Positions 17,905 to 27,424 of a stretch of 50,490 nucleotides of DNA are shown piece after piece; position 1 is the stretch's first letter, and the number at the start of each line of letters is the position of its first letter. Source of the DNA: Thalassotalea sp. 1_MG-2023. GTDB lineage: Bacteria > Pseudomonadota > Gammaproteobacteria > Enterobacterales > Alteromonadaceae. Made by a program: the position numbers and the translations under genes. The notes below the pieces were generated by a model, which saw nothing but the letters and a program-made list of their open reading frames with translations, made no database searches and had not been told where the DNA came from. The stretch is from the NCBI RefSeq assembly GCF_030546745.1, contig NZ_JAUOPD010000023.1, forward strand, positions 1 through 50,490. The letters run 5' to 3'.

Positions 17905-18510
17905 TTATAAGTTATCAGCGTTATCCGTTAAGTAAGACGAAACACCTTCTGGTGAAGCAGTCATACCTTTATCACCTTTATTCCAGCCAGCTGGGCATAC
18001 TTCACCGTGCTCTTGGTGGAATTGTAAAGCATCGATCATACGCAACATTTCGTCAACGTTACGACCTAATGGTAAATCATTCACTACTTGATGACGTACA
18101 TTGCCTTCTTCATCAATTAAGAATGAGCCACGGAATGCAACACCAGCTTCTGGGTGTTCAACGTCATATGCTTGACAAATCTCATGTTTAACATCAGCAA
18201 CTAACGTGTATTGAACTGGACCAATACCACCTTCGTTTACTGGGGTATTACGCCATGCATTGTGTGAAAATTGTGAATCAATTGAAACACCAATCACTTC
18301 AACACCACGGCTTTTGAATTCTTCAATACGACGATCGAATGCAATAAGCTCTGATGGACAAACAAATGTAAAGTCTAAAGGATAGAAAAATACAACAGCT
18401 TTTTTGCCTTTAATTGCTTCTGATAATGTGTAGCTATCTACAATTTCACCGCTACCTAATACTGCTGCTGCCGTAAAATCTGGCGCCGGACGACCCACTA
18501 ATACACTCAT
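17905..18510 (-). CDS. 2-Cys peroxiredoxin (AhpC/Prx1 type)
   Basis: This thiol peroxidase reduces H2O2 and organic peroxides. From the chosen ATG the protein is 201 residues. The peroxidatic cysteine is C51 in FYPLDFTFVCPSE and the resolving cysteine is C172 in GEVCPAGW, with R127 in the FRGSF segment near the active site. GGIG (94-97) plus the C-terminal helix is the pattern of peroxide-sensitive typical 2-Cys enzymes. The frame is open for four more codons to a TTG, but GGAGA lies in that stretch at the right distance from the ATG at 18510, so the ATG is the start. grxD lies just upstream on the same strand. Confidence 0.93.
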   Translation of the reverse strand: MSVLVGRPAPDFTAAAVLGSGEIVDSYTLSEAIKGKKAVVFFYPLDFTFVCPSELIAFDRRIEEFKSRGVEVIGVSIDSQFSHNAWRNTPVNEGGIGPVQYTLVADVKHEICQAYDVEHPEAGVAFRGSFLIDEEGNVRHQVVNDLPLGRNVDEMLRMIDALQFHQEHGEVCPAGWNKGDKGMTASPEGVSSYLTDNADNL

Positions 18511-18547
18511 TTTATTCTCCAATGTTATTTATGTATGTTTACTAATA

Positions 18548-18564
18548 CCTCAATAGTATTGAGG
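18548..18564. repeat. short perfect hairpin between grxD and the peroxiredoxin gene
   Basis: CCTCAATA (18548-18555) and TATTGAGG (18557-18564) form an 8-bp stem around one base. No T-run follows on the minus strand, so it is not a typical terminator. It could be an attenuating or processing hairpin or an operator. Confidence 0.5.
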
Positions 18565-18595
18565 CATCAGGAATTAATTCAACCTGTTCTGAAAA

Positions 18596-18943
18596 TTATT
18601 TTTCTTCTGATTGTTCATTTGCAGCTGCACGCTCTGCTGCTTCTTTTACTAGAGGTGCTAATTCACCTTGCTGATACATCTCAATAATAATATCGCAACC
18701 ACCTACTAACTCACCTTCAACCCATAGTTGAGGGAATGTAGGCCAATCGGCATAAATAGGTAATTCACTGCGAATATCAGGATTTTGCAAAATATCAACA
18801 TAAGCAAACTTTTCACCACAAGACATTAATGCTTGAGACGCTTGAGCTGAGAAACCACAATTTGGTAACTTAGGTGAACCCTTCATGTATAGTAAAATGC
18901 TGTTTTCTGAGATTTGCTGTTTAATACGTTCTACTGTATCCAT
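18596..18943 (-). CDS. grxD: monothiol glutaredoxin Grx4 (Fe-S cluster carrier)
   Basis: This 115-residue protein has the monothiol CGFS active site (29-32) in KGSPKLPNCGFSAQA, preceded by the conserved lysine at 21, plus WPTFPQLWVEGELVGGCDII. CGFS glutaredoxins bind and transfer [2Fe-2S] clusters with glutathione and work with BolA proteins. The tail (about 95-115) is Ala/Glu-rich. It is divergent from sodB with about 260 bp between them, an arrangement common in gammaproteobacteria and sensible for iron-linked stress functions. Confidence 0.95.
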   Translation of the reverse strand: MDTVERIKQQISENSILLYMKGSPKLPNCGFSAQASQALMSCGEKFAYVDILQNPDIRSELPIYADWPTFPQLWVEGELVGGCDIIIEMYQQGELAPLVKEAAERAAANEQSEEK

Positions 18944-19203
18944 TTTATGCCTCTATCTATTTACGCGAACACAATACATAGTGGAGATTACATTATCATT
19001 ATTCAATGATGTAACTACTAATAATAAAAATATTTAAATAAAAGCGCTTAGCCTTGATAATTGGGCTAGCAATACCTATATATTTGAGTACACTATGCAT
19101 AATTAAAAATACCTGAGTATTTTACTCGGATTATTTTAAATTCAAACCACTAATTTATTTTAGGGCAAAATAAATATTTCTAATCAATTCCTGGAGAGTA
19201 TAA

Positions 19204-19785
19204 ATGGCTATTGAGTTACCAGCATTACCTTACGCGATGGATGCACTTGCTCCACATATTTCACAAGAAACTTTAGAGTATCACTACGGTAAACATCACA
19301 ATACGTACGTAGTAAAATTAAACGGCTTAATTGAAGGTACTGATTTCGAAGGTAAGTCTTTAGAAGACATAGTTAAAACTTCAGAAGGCGGTGTTTTCAA
19401 TAACGCAGCACAAATTTGGAATCATACTTTTTACTGGAATAGCTTAAGCCCTAACGGCGGCGGTGAGCCAACAGGCGCACTTGCAGAAGCAATTAATGCA
19501 AAGTTTGGTTCATTTGAAGCATTCAAAACGGCTTTTAATGAAAAAGCAGTGAATAACTTTGGTTCAAGCTGGACATGGTTAGTAAAAACAGCTGATGGTG
19601 GCGTTGATATTGTAAACACATCTAACGCAGCTACGCCATTAACTGATGACAGCTTAACACCTTTAATGACCGTTGATTTATGGGAACATGCTTACTACAT
19701 TGACTACCGTAATCTTCGCCCAAGCTATTTAGAAGGCTTTTGGGCATTAATTAACTGGGAATTTGCTTCAGCAAACTTTGCCTAA
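19204..19785 (+). CDS. sodB: superoxide dismutase, Fe type
   Basis: This cytoplasmic enzyme disproportionates superoxide. The four metal ligands are H27 (LEYHYGKHH), H74 (WNHTFYW), D158 and H162 ([11 protein letters not shown]). The 193-residue length matches E. coli SodB. The N-terminus [20 protein letters not shown] and the [16 protein letters not shown] segment (Gln69 nearby) indicate the Fe type rather than Mn. A CTGGAGAG sequence before the ATG is the ribosome-binding site. It is followed by a strong terminator and stands as a single gene. Confidence 0.96.
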   Translation: MAIELPALPYAMDALAPHISQETLEYHYGKHHNTYVVKLNGLIEGTDFEGKSLEDIVKTSEGGVFNNAAQIWNHTFYWNSLSPNGGGEPTGALAEAINAKFGSFEAFKTAFNEKAVNNFGSSWTWLVKTADGGVDIVNTSNAATPLTDDSLTPLMTVDLWEHAYYIDYRNLRPSYLEGFWALINWEFASANFA

Positions 19786-19804
19786 GTTAACTTAAGTTAA
19801 TGAT

Positions 19805-19832
19805 AAACCAGCGCACTGTCGCTGGTTTTTTT
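19805..19832 (+). terminator. rho-independent terminator of sodB
   Basis: AAACCAGCG (19805-19813) pairs with CGCTGGTTT (19820-19828), followed by further T residues, starting 20 nt after the stop. Confidence 0.93.
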
Positions 19833-19846
19833 ATCTCTAATTTCAC

Positions 19847-20096
19847 TAGAGCGTGTTGATCTTTGCTGTTTAAGTTTTGTTCAAGGTAAACGCCTTCTGT
19901 GCATAGTCATTCTATGGTTAATTCAAGTAACAAAGAGCAGGAGGCGTTTAGTTGAACCCTTCGGGCAGCACCTATTTGGCATTTCTACTATGTTATCGCT
20001 TGATTTGAGTAGAATAACTACACGGCACAAGCTCTGCCTTGTATAAATACCAAACAAATTGCTGCAAAAACAAACTTGAAAGATCAACATGCTCTA
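19847..20096. mobile_element. MITE-like element 2 with TA-flanked terminal inverted repeats
   Basis: The left end TAGAGCGTGTTGATCTTT (from 19847) and the right end AAAGATCAACATGCTCTA (to 20096) are inverted repeats with one mismatch. TA is at both edges. The element is about 250 bp and has no coding capacity. It shares the internal layout of element 1 (3564-3849): TTTTGTTCAAGG near the left, a GGCGTTTAGTTGAACCC segment and GGGCAGC in the middle, and TTGCTGCAAAAACAAAC before the right end. It lies between sodB and the prkA operon, about 190 bp upstream of the prkA start. Confidence 0.8.
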
Positions 20097-20287
20097 GTAT
20101 TATGTAACTTCTACCGATAAATTCTATCATCTTAAAAAATCCGTACTAAGCTTAAAATAGAACTTTAAAAACTCAAGCTTTTAAATGCCTTGGTAAGCAT
20201 TGCTTCACTAAGTAAACGTACAATAAAGCCCGTTAGCTAATAGCAACTTTGCCACCGCATTCGAGTACATTTTTCGAGGAGACGGTT

Positions 20288-22222
20288 ATGAGCATCTTTA
20301 AACATTATCAATCTCGATATGATGAACTTCAGGAAGAAACTTGTTCTGTGCAAGATTTCCTGTCTTTATGTAGAGACAACAAAATGGCGTACGCAAGTGC
20401 AGCAGAACGCCTGTTATCAGCCATTGGCGAACCCGAAATGATCGACACAGCCAATGACCCGCGATTATCACGTATTTTCTCAAACCGCGTCATTTCTCGT
20501 TACCCTGCCTTTAAAGAGTTTTTTGGCATGGAAGAAGCAATAGAGCAAATCGTTTCCTATCTTAAACATGCCTCTCAAGGGCTTGAAGAAAAGAAACAAA
20601 TACTGTATTTACTTGGCCCTGTAGGTGGTGGTAAGTCTTCTCTTGCTGAAAAGTTAAAAGCTTTAATGCAGCAAGAACCTATTTATGTACTTAGCGCAAA
20701 CGGACAACGTAGTCCGGTAAATGATCATCCTTTTTGTTTATTCGATAAAAACGCCGATGGTAAAATTTTACTCGAGGAATATCAGATCCCAGAACGCTAC
20801 TTAAACACGATTATGTCACCTTGGGTTGCCAAACGTTTGCATGAGTTTAAAGGCGACATAAGCAAATTTGATGTGGTGAAAGCCTATCCTTCAATTCTTG
20901 ATCAACTTGCAATAGCAAAAACAGAGCCTGGCGATGATAACAACCAAGATATTTCTGCGCTGGTAGGTAAAGTTGATATTCGCCAATTAGAACATTTCGC
21001 TCAAAATGACCCTGATGCATACAGTTATTCAGGTGCCTTATGCAGAGCAAACCAAGGGTTAATGGAGTTTGTCGAAATGTTCAAAGCGCCAATAAAAGTA
21101 TTGCACCCATTACTCACGGCAACCCAAGAAGGAAACTACAACCCTACTGAAGGCTTATCTGCCCTACCTTTCGACGGTATTTTATTAGCTCACTCTAATG
21201 AATCTGAATGGCAAACTTTCCGTAATAATAAAAATAACGAAGCATTTTTAGATCGCGTGTATATTGTTAAAGTGCCTTACTGTATGCGGGTGTCTGAAGA
21301 AGTTAAAATTTATGAAAAATTGCTAACCAATAGTGAATTATGTCACGCACAATGCGCGCCTGATACCCTAGAAACATTAGCGCAATTTAGTGTGTTATCA
21401 CGATTAAAAGAGCCTGAAAACTCGAGTATTTTTTCTAAAATGCGCGTGTATGATGGAGAAAGCCTTAAAGACACCGACCCTAAAGCAAAATCTTTTCAAG
21501 AGTATCGAGATTATGCAGGCGTAGATGAAGGTATGTCTGGGCTGTCAACACGGTTTGCTTTTAAAATATTATCGCGTGTTTTTAATTTTGATCACGCAGA
21601 AGTTGCTGCTAACCCTGTTCATTTATTTTATGTCCTCGAGCAACAAATAGAGCGAGAACAGCTGCCAAAAGAAACCAGTGAACGTTATGTAAATTTTTTA
21701 AAAGAATTCCTAACACCACAATATATTGAATTTATTGGTAAAGAGATTCAAACCGCCTATTTAGAGTCTTACTCTGAATACGGACAAAATATCTTTGACC
21801 GCTACGTAACTTATGCAGATTTTTGGATACAAGATCAAGAATATCGCGACACCGAAACAGGACAATTATTCGATAGAGAAGCATTAAACAATGAATTAGA
21901 GAAAATTGAAAAGCCCGCGGGGATCAGTAACCCGAAAGATTTCCGCAATGAAATAGTTAACTTTGTTTTACGTGCTCGTGCCAATAATAAAGGTAAAAAT
22001 CCTAATTGGACCAGTTATGAAAAACTGCGCACCGTGATTGAAAAGAAAATGTTTTCAAATACCGAAGATCTACTGCCGGTTATTTCATTCAATGCAAAAA
22101 CCTCTAATGATGATCAGCAAAAACATGACGACTTTGTCAAGCGTATGATGGCTAAAGGCTATACCAAAAAACAGGTAAGGCTATTATCTGAGTGGTATTT
22201 ACGTGTAAGAAAAGCTTCATAA
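20288..22222 (+). CDS. yeaG: PrkA-family serine protein kinase / AAA+ protein (YeaG)
   Basis: From the ATG at 20288, preceded by GAGGAGA, the protein is 644 residues, the same as E. coli YeaG. A PrkA AAA domain with Walker A LGPVGGGKSS (about 109-118) is followed by the C-terminal kinase-like region (about 420-640). The frame is open 13 codons upstream but has no ribosome-binding site there. In E. coli, YeaG with YeaH responds to nitrogen starvation and stationary phase. It is the first gene of a tight three-gene set with yeaH and spoVR, which occur together across proteobacteria. The phosphorylation target is unknown. Confidence 0.95.
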   Translation: MSIFKHYQSRYDELQEETCSVQDFLSLCRDNKMAYASAAERLLSAIGEPEMIDTANDPRLSRIFSNRVISRYPAFKEFFGMEEAIEQIVSYLKHASQGLEEKKQILYLLGPVGGGKSSLAEKLKALMQQEPIYVLSANGQRSPVNDHPFCLFDKNADGKILLEEYQIPERYLNTIMSPWVAKRLHEFKGDISKFDVVKAYPSILDQLAIAKTEPGDDNNQDISALVGKVDIRQLEHFAQNDPDAYSYSGALCRANQGLMEFVEMFKAPIKVLHPLLTATQEGNYNPTEGLSALPFDGILLAHSNESEWQTFRNNKNNEAFLDRVYIVKVPYCMRVSEEVKIYEKLLTNSELCHAQCAPDTLETLAQFSVLSRLKEPENSSIFSKMRVYDGESLKDTDPKAKSFQEYRDYAGVDEGMSGLSTRFAFKILSRVFNFDHAEVAANPVHLFYVLEQQIEREQLPKETSERYVNFLKEFLTPQYIEFIGKEIQTAYLESYSEYGQNIFDRYVTYADFWIQDQEYRDTETGQLFDREALNNELEKIEKPAGISNPKDFRNEIVNFVLRARANNKGKNPNWTSYEKLRTVIEKKMFSNTEDLLPVISFNAKTSNDDQQKHDDFVKRMMAKGYTKKQVRLLSEWYLRVRKAS

Positions 22223-22247
22223 CTAGCGTTTGGCAGGAGCAGTAATC

Positions 22248-23525
22248 ATGGCAAACTTTATTGACCGACGGTTAAATGGTAAAAATAAAAGTACGGTGAA
22301 CCGACAACGGTTTATTCGACGCTATAAGTCACAAATAAAAAAATCAGTTGAGCGCGCTATTAATAACCGTGGCGTTACCGACACTGAAAGTGGTGAGAGT
22401 ATTACCATTCCTCGAAAAGACCTTTCTGAGCCTGTATTTCATCAAGGTAAAGGTGGCGTGCGTGATCGAGTGCACCCAGGAAATGATCAATATAGCGCTG
22501 GCGATCGCATTAAACGTCCGCCCCCCCAAAGTGGCCAAGGTTCAGGCCAAGGTAAAGCAAGTAATAGTGGCGAAGGGGAAGACGACTTTGTTTTTTCAAT
22601 TTCTAAAGACGAGTATTTAAATTTACTGTTTGAAGATCTTGAATTGCCTAACCTGGAAAAAAACCAACTCAATAAATTAATTGATTACAAAACAGTTCGT
22701 TCGGGTTACTGTGCTGAAGGTGTGCCAGCAAACATCGACATTGTAAAATCATTACAAGGCTCTGTAGCTCGTCGCATTGCAATGACATCTTCAAAAAGAA
22801 AACAATTAAAAGCCTTACAATTAGAACTTGCTGACCTTGAAGCAGACACATTCGATCACGTATCAGAAATAAAAACGGTTAAAAAAGCAATAAACGCCCT
22901 CGAAAAGAAAATAGCTGCTGTACCTTTTATCGATACTTTCGATTTACGATTTAGAAATTATGCTCGCCAGCCAATTCCTACCTCAAAAGCCGTGATGTTT
23001 TGTTTAATGGATGTTTCTGGTTCTATGGACCAAGCAACTAAAGATATTGCCAAGCGTTTTTACATTTTACTGTATCTGTTTTTAACGCGTACCTATAGCA
23101 CAATAGAAGTGGTGTATATTCGCCATCACACTCAAGCAAAAGAAGTTGATGAACAAGAGTTTTTTTATTCACAAGAAACTGGCGGCACTATCGCGTCAAG
23201 TGCTTTAGAGTTAATGGTAGAAGTGATCAATGACAGATATAACCCAACAGAATGGAATATATATGGGGCGCAAGCATCTGACGGTGACAATTGGGCAGAT
23301 GATTCACCACATTGCTATCAATTAATGATGGATAAAATTATGCCCGCCTGTCGGTACTTTTCCTATATTGAAATTACCCAGCGAGCGCATCAAACACTGT
23401 GGCAGCAATATGAAAAAGTTGCGCAAGCAAAGACACACTTTGCCATGCAACATATCCAAACAGCAGATGATATTTACCCAGTGTTTAGAGAACTCTTTAA
23501 GAAAAACACGCAACAAGTAGCGTAA
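22248..23525 (+). CDS. yeaH: YeaH/YhbH family protein (DUF444, VWA-like)
   Basis: From the ATG at 22248, preceded by AGGAGC, the protein is 425 residues. The N-terminus is basic ([25 protein letters not shown]). A Gly/Ser/Gln-rich low-complexity linker (about 92-110) follows, and then the C-terminal VWA-type fold with a MIDAS-like DVSGSM (255-260). The DUF444 family partners with PrkA kinases. The start is 25 nt after yeaG and the end is 28 nt before the spoVR start, so all three are one operon. Confidence 0.93.
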   Translation: MANFIDRRLNGKNKSTVNRQRFIRRYKSQIKKSVERAINNRGVTDTESGESITIPRKDLSEPVFHQGKGGVRDRVHPGNDQYSAGDRIKRPPPQSGQGSGQGKASNSGEGEDDFVFSISKDEYLNLLFEDLELPNLEKNQLNKLIDYKTVRSGYCAEGVPANIDIVKSLQGSVARRIAMTSSKRKQLKALQLELADLEADTFDHVSEIKTVKKAINALEKKIAAVPFIDTFDLRFRNYARQPIPTSKAVMFCLMDVSGSMDQATKDIAKRFYILLYLFLTRTYSTIEVVYIRHHTQAKEVDEQEFFYSQETGGTIASSALELMVEVINDRYNPTEWNIYGAQASDGDNWADDSPHCYQLMMDKIMPACRYFSYIEITQRAHQTLWQQYEKVAQAKTHFAMQHIQTADDIYPVFRELFKKNTQQVA

Positions 23526-23553
23526 TGCTCTGCCCTTTTTGGAGGAAGCTAAA

Positions 23554-25065
23554 ATGGTTAAGAAGAAAATGTTATCTGATGGACCTGACTGGACCTTTGA
23601 ACTATTAGATCAGTATCAAACAGAAATAGCTCGTGTTGCCAAACATTACAAATTAGACACCTACAAAAATCAAATAGAGGTGATCACCGCTGAGCAAATG
23701 ATGGATGCTTATGCCAGTGTAGGTATGCCTATAGGCTATAACCATTGGACCTATGGTAAAAAATTTATTCAAACAGAGCAGAACTATAAACGAGGTCAAA
23801 TGGGGCTCGCTTATGAAATTGTCATCAATTCAGACCCGTGTATTTCTTATCTAATGGAAGAGAATTCAATCACGATGCAAGCACTAGTGATGGCACATGC
23901 CTGTTATGGCCATAATAGCTTTTTTAAAGGAAATTACCTGTTTAAATCATGGACTGATGCAAGTTCAATAATCGATTACTTACTCTTTGCAAAAAACTAC
24001 ATTGCTAAATGCGAGCATAAATATGGAATAGATGAGGTGGAATCTTGTTTAGATGCGTGCCATGCACTCATGAATCACGGCGTTGATCGATACAAACGAC
24101 CACAAAAAATTTCACTCGAAGAAGAGTTTAAGCGTCAAACCGCACGCGAACAATACTTACAGTCTCAAGTGAACACCTTATGGCGCACGTTACCTGCTGA
24201 CAAACAAATAAAGACTAAACATGCGGATAACTTTCCAAAAGAGCCACAGGAAAACATTTTATATTTCATTGAAAAAAATGCGCCATTACTAAAACCTTGG
24301 CAACGTGAAATCGTGCGAATAGTACGAAAAGTATCACAATACTTTTACCCTCAAAAACAAACCCAAGTGATGAACGAAGGCTGGGCATGTTTTTGGCATT
24401 ACACTATTTTAAACCACTTATATGATGAAGGATTATTGAGCGACCAATTTATGATCGAATTTCTGCACAACCATACCAATGTTGTTGCACAGCCCGATTA
24501 CAATAGCCCTTATTATTCAGGTATTAATCCATACGCTCTTGGTTTTAATATGTTTATCGATATTAAACGGATCTGTGAAGCCCCCACCGAAGAAGATAAA
24601 CAATGGTTTCCTGATATTGCGGGCAGCGACTGGTTAGAAACATTGCACTTTGCAATGGAGAATTTCAAAGATGAAAGCTTTATTAGTCAATTTTTATCAC
24701 CAAAATTGATGCGTGATTTTAAACTTTTCCATATACACGATGATGAAAAAGAAAACTTTGTTGAAATTGCAGCGATACATAACGAATCAGGCTATCAAGC
24801 ATTAAGAACGTCACTTTCTAATCAATACAACTTAAGTAATATTGAGCCTAATATTCAAGTAATAAACGCAGATGTCAGTGGCGATAGGTCATTAACCCTA
24901 AAATACACACCTCACAGTGAAATTCCGCTAGCCGAATCAAGCGAAGAGGTCATGAAACATTTACATTACTTATGGCAATTTGACGTTAAGTTAGTTGAAG
25001 AGCATCACGGTGAAGAAAAAGTCATTGCACAATGCCCTGCAGTAGAAAAAGAAAAAGCGAGCTAA
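23554..25065 (+). CDS. ycgB: SpoVR family protein (YcgB)
   Basis: From the ATG at 23554, preceded by GGAGGA, the protein is 503 residues, close to E. coli YcgB. It contains the SpoVR hallmarks YGHNSFFKGNYLFKSWTDASSIIDYL and NEGWACFWHYTILNHLYDEGLLSD, with several conserved His/Glu residues resembling a metal site, and NPYALGFNMFIDIKRICE. SpoVR was first named for spore-cortex formation in Bacillus, but non-sporulating proteobacteria keep it in this operon as a stress function. Its biochemical role is not known. The frame is open to an upstream TTG, but the ribosome-binding site favours this ATG. Confidence 0.93.
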   Translation: MVKKKMLSDGPDWTFELLDQYQTEIARVAKHYKLDTYKNQIEVITAEQMMDAYASVGMPIGYNHWTYGKKFIQTEQNYKRGQMGLAYEIVINSDPCISYLMEENSITMQALVMAHACYGHNSFFKGNYLFKSWTDASSIIDYLLFAKNYIAKCEHKYGIDEVESCLDACHALMNHGVDRYKRPQKISLEEEFKRQTAREQYLQSQVNTLWRTLPADKQIKTKHADNFPKEPQENILYFIEKNAPLLKPWQREIVRIVRKVSQYFYPQKQTQVMNEGWACFWHYTILNHLYDEGLLSDQFMIEFLHNHTNVVAQPDYNSPYYSGINPYALGFNMFIDIKRICEAPTEEDKQWFPDIAGSDWLETLHFAMENFKDESFISQFLSPKLMRDFKLFHIHDDEKENFVEIAAIHNESGYQALRTSLSNQYNLSNIEPNIQVINADVSGDRSLTLKYTPHSEIPLAESSEEVMKHLHYLWQFDVKLVEEHHGEEKVIAQCPAVEKEKAS

Positions 25066-25109
25066 CTATTCGTTGCTCGCCATTACTATCTTCAATGTTA
25101 TCAATGCGA

Positions 25110-25820
25110 TTAAGCAGAAAGCTCTTTTAACACATCATCTTTAAGCTCAAGCCACAGTTTTCCTGATTCAACACCATATTTACGCACGGTTAAAACTGAG
25201 TCATCAAACTTATTTTCTTTTGCTAGTTCAATAAGTTTATCGTAAAACGCCCTCGAAATTTCTCTACCATTTGGATGAGCAAAATATAAACTACCAATAC
25301 GAGAATATAAGCCTTTAAAGCCATTTAAAATCAGTAAATATATTGGGTTACCTGAGGCAACAACCAATTCTTTATTGAGTTGGTAATCAAATTCCGCGTA
25401 GGCTTCACCAGTATCTTCAATATCTTTATACGCTTCAAGTAATTCAATGGTTTTTTCAGGGTTGTTTCTGATGGCACCACGAACATAAATGGCACTGATA
25501 TTTGTGCGAGCTGACATTAAATTATCAACTAAGTCAGGAACGCCCTCTTGATCTAATTGTGCAAGTGTTTCAAGTACATTTAAGCTTGACGTATCCCAGA
25601 AGTTATTCACTTTTGTTGGTTTACCGTGTTTAATGGTTAACCAACCATCGCGAGCTAATCGCTGTAATACTTCTCTAAGTGTCGTTCTGGTTACTCCAAT
25701 CAATTCAGAAAGCTCTCTTTCTGCAGGCAAAATTGACCCTGGAGGAAAGCCCCCATTCCAGATGGATTCGACAATATACTGCTCAGCAAACCCTGCCGGA
25801 CTATGTGCTTTAATAACCAT
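25110..25820 (-). CDS. fadR: fatty-acid metabolism regulator FadR
   Basis: This GntR-family repressor/activator is controlled by long-chain acyl-CoA. From the ATG at 25820 the protein is 236 residues and its N-terminus closely follows E. coli FadR ([20 protein letters not shown]). The winged-helix domain contains [30 protein letters not shown] (about 31-60), and [11 protein letters not shown] follows. The C-terminal FCD-type domain binds acyl-CoA. The frame is open for 21 more codons, but GGAG lies just before this ATG and E. coli FadR starts here. The E. coli neighbours nhaB and dsbB are present too, but separated by the Mrp operon. Confidence 0.96.
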   Translation of the reverse strand: MVIKAHSPAGFAEQYIVESIWNGGFPPGSILPAERELSELIGVTRTTLREVLQRLARDGWLTIKHGKPTKVNNFWDTSSLNVLETLAQLDQEGVPDLVDNLMSARTNISAIYVRGAIRNNPEKTIELLEAYKDIEDTGEAYAEFDYQLNKELVVASGNPIYLLILNGFKGLYSRIGSLYFAHPNGREISRAFYDKLIELAKENKFDDSVLTVRKYGVESGKLWLELKDDVLKELSA

Positions 25821-26334
25821 AAGGCTCCACGCAACGACGTTAATTAAAAGTGAACTGATTGTACCAGAAGAATATTTTGGCACAAGAAAATTAGTGACAG
25901 TAATAGTTAAGCATCAACATAGCCACCATTTAACACTTAAATTTCAATAGGTTAATTAAATTATCTACAAGCATTAACCACAATTATTTAAACAACCTAC
26001 AAATAATAACAATGAATCTATTTTACAAACGATACTATTAGACATAAACTGAAAACTCGTATAATTTACAATAACTAATATAAACATTATAACGAGAACC
26101 TTCGACGAAATAGCGTTAACCCATACAACATAAATTACTGCTAACAGGTAATATATATCGACATTTGCACACAACACAGTCGAACAAGTTTAAATAACCC
26201 TTTAGCAGATTATTTATCAGGTCGCATGTCTACTTTAATAAGCCTGTGCCTTACGTTGTAGTTGAGTTAGCTAATTCAATATAAAAATGATTAGAAGTCC
26301 GTTAGGTTTTAGTGGTAACAAAAAGGTCACGATT
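25821..26334. other. 514-bp AT-rich region between fadR and the Mrp operon
   Basis: Divergent promoters for fadR and the antiporter operon must lie here. The sequence is very AT-rich. I found no clear FadR operator, terminator or repeat. An AAAAAGGTCA sequence about 10 nt before 26335 is the likely ribosome-binding site of the first Mrp gene. Confidence 0.5.
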
Positions 26335-26811
26335 ATGCATCTGTTGAAATGGGCAATATTACTTTTCGGTTTCTGGCTTCTGCTGTCTGGGTATTATCAA
26401 CCTTTACTACTCACCTTCGGTTTAATATCAGTTGCAATTGTTGTTGTTGTGATTAAACGCATGGATAACGTTGATCAACAAGAAAAGTCTGTGAGCACTG
26501 GGTATCGAGTTTTGCGTTACTTCTTATGGTTAATTAGCGAAATCATCCGTTCGAGTCTACAAGTTACCAAGCTTATTTGGGGCCCTTCTAAAAGTGTCTC
26601 CCCCTCTTTATCGAAAATAAATGTCAGTAAAGTACCGCATAACTCTCGTGTTTTATATGTGAATTCCATTACGTTAACACCTGGAACACTGAGTGTAGAT
26701 TTAGAAGGTGATGAATTAACCGTCCACGCGCTGCAAAAAAAATCTATTGAAAGACTCAAGAAAGGTGACATGGAAAATAAATTAAAAATTATTTGGGGAG
26801 AAAACGAATGA
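26335..26811 (+). CDS. mnhE: Mrp/Mnh monovalent cation:proton antiporter subunit E
   Basis: This 158-residue protein has two N-terminal membrane helices (about 2-20 and 24-42) and a cytoplasmic MnhE domain with ILRGIWLISEIIRSSL-like and VLYVNSITLTPGTLSVDLEGDELTVHAL segments. The latter is the family signature (NSITLTPGT). An open frame begins 16 codons upstream, but the start at 26335 fits both the homologs and the AAGGT site. It is the first of nine overlapping genes for a multi-subunit Na+(K+)/H+ antiporter. Its stop overlaps the next start by ATGA. Confidence 0.92.
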   Translation: MHLLKWAILLFGFWLLLSGYYQPLLLTFGLISVAIVVVVIKRMDNVDQQEKSVSTGYRVLRYFLWLISEIIRSSLQVTKLIWGPSKSVSPSLSKINVSKVPHNSRVLYVNSITLTPGTLSVDLEGDELTVHALQKKSIERLKKGDMENKLKIIWGENE

Positions 26812-27074
26812 CAACCGTTCTTGCCGCAGTATGTATTACTATTTTAGTGGTCATGGCCTTAGCGTTAGCACGAGCATTTAACGCTGATACCGTTTATGAC
26901 CGAATCCTCGGTGTTAATATGTTTGGCACTAAAACTGTTTTATTTATTGCCGTTGTTGGCTATCTCATGGGGCGACCTGATTTTTTAGATATCGCCATCG
27001 TTTATGCACTGATTAATTTTATTGGTATGGTCGCTGTACTTCGTTTTTTCGAATACACAGCACCTATCGACTAA
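26808..27074 (+). CDS. mnhF: Mrp/Mnh antiporter subunit F
   Basis: This 88-residue protein has three membrane helices. The central DRILGVNMFGTKTVLFIAVVG and DIAIVYALINFIGMVAVLRFFE are typical of MnhF. The ATG lies inside the ATGA overlap with subunit E, and GGGGAG in the end of that gene serves as the ribosome-binding site. The frame extends upstream to a TTG, but that is not used if the coupling is read correctly. Confidence 0.92.
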   Translation: MTTVLAAVCITILVVMALALARAFNADTVYDRILGVNMFGTKTVLFIAVVGYLMGRPDFLDIAIVYALINFIGMVAVLRFFEYTAPID

Positions 27075-27097
27075 TCATCACCTATAAGGGTTAATTT

Positions 27098-27424
27098 ATG
27101 TTATTACTCGACATTGTCAGTGGTGTATTGCTTATCTTTGGGGCTTTTTTTGGACTAAGTGGTGCTGTTGGTCTTTTTAAGTTCCCTGATTTTTTTACGC
27201 GGGTTCATGCCGCCAGTGTTACCGACTCTATTGCAGCAATATTGGTACTTAGTGGTCTTATATTGCAGACTAATTTAGATCTGAATACTGCTAAATTATT
27301 ATTTATTTTAATCTTTTTATTAATCACAAGTCCGACGGCATCTCATGTCCTTGCGAAGTCAGCCCGACATGGCGGTTTACTTTCCATGCCAGAGAAAGAG
27401 CAAAAAAAGGAGATTGAGTCTTAA
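27098..27424 (+). CDS. mnhG: Mrp/Mnh antiporter subunit G
   Basis: This 108-residue protein has three membrane helices and the MnhG signature GAFFGLSGAVGLFKFPDFFTRVHAASVTDS (about 17-46), followed by the PTASHVLAKSARHGG segment. It starts 23 nt after subunit F and shares one base with the next start (TAATG). Together with E and F it forms the small-subunit block of the Mrp complex. Confidence 0.92.
   Translation: MLLLDIVSGVLLIFGAFFGLSGAVGLFKFPDFFTRVHAASVTDSIAAILVLSGLILQTNLDLNTAKLLFILIFLLITSPTASHVLAKSARHGGLLSMPEKEQKKEIES

Noticed and set aside
20249-20287. Upstream extension of the yeaG frame
   Set aside because: The strong GAGGAGA ribosome-binding site and E. coli length both fix the start at 20288.
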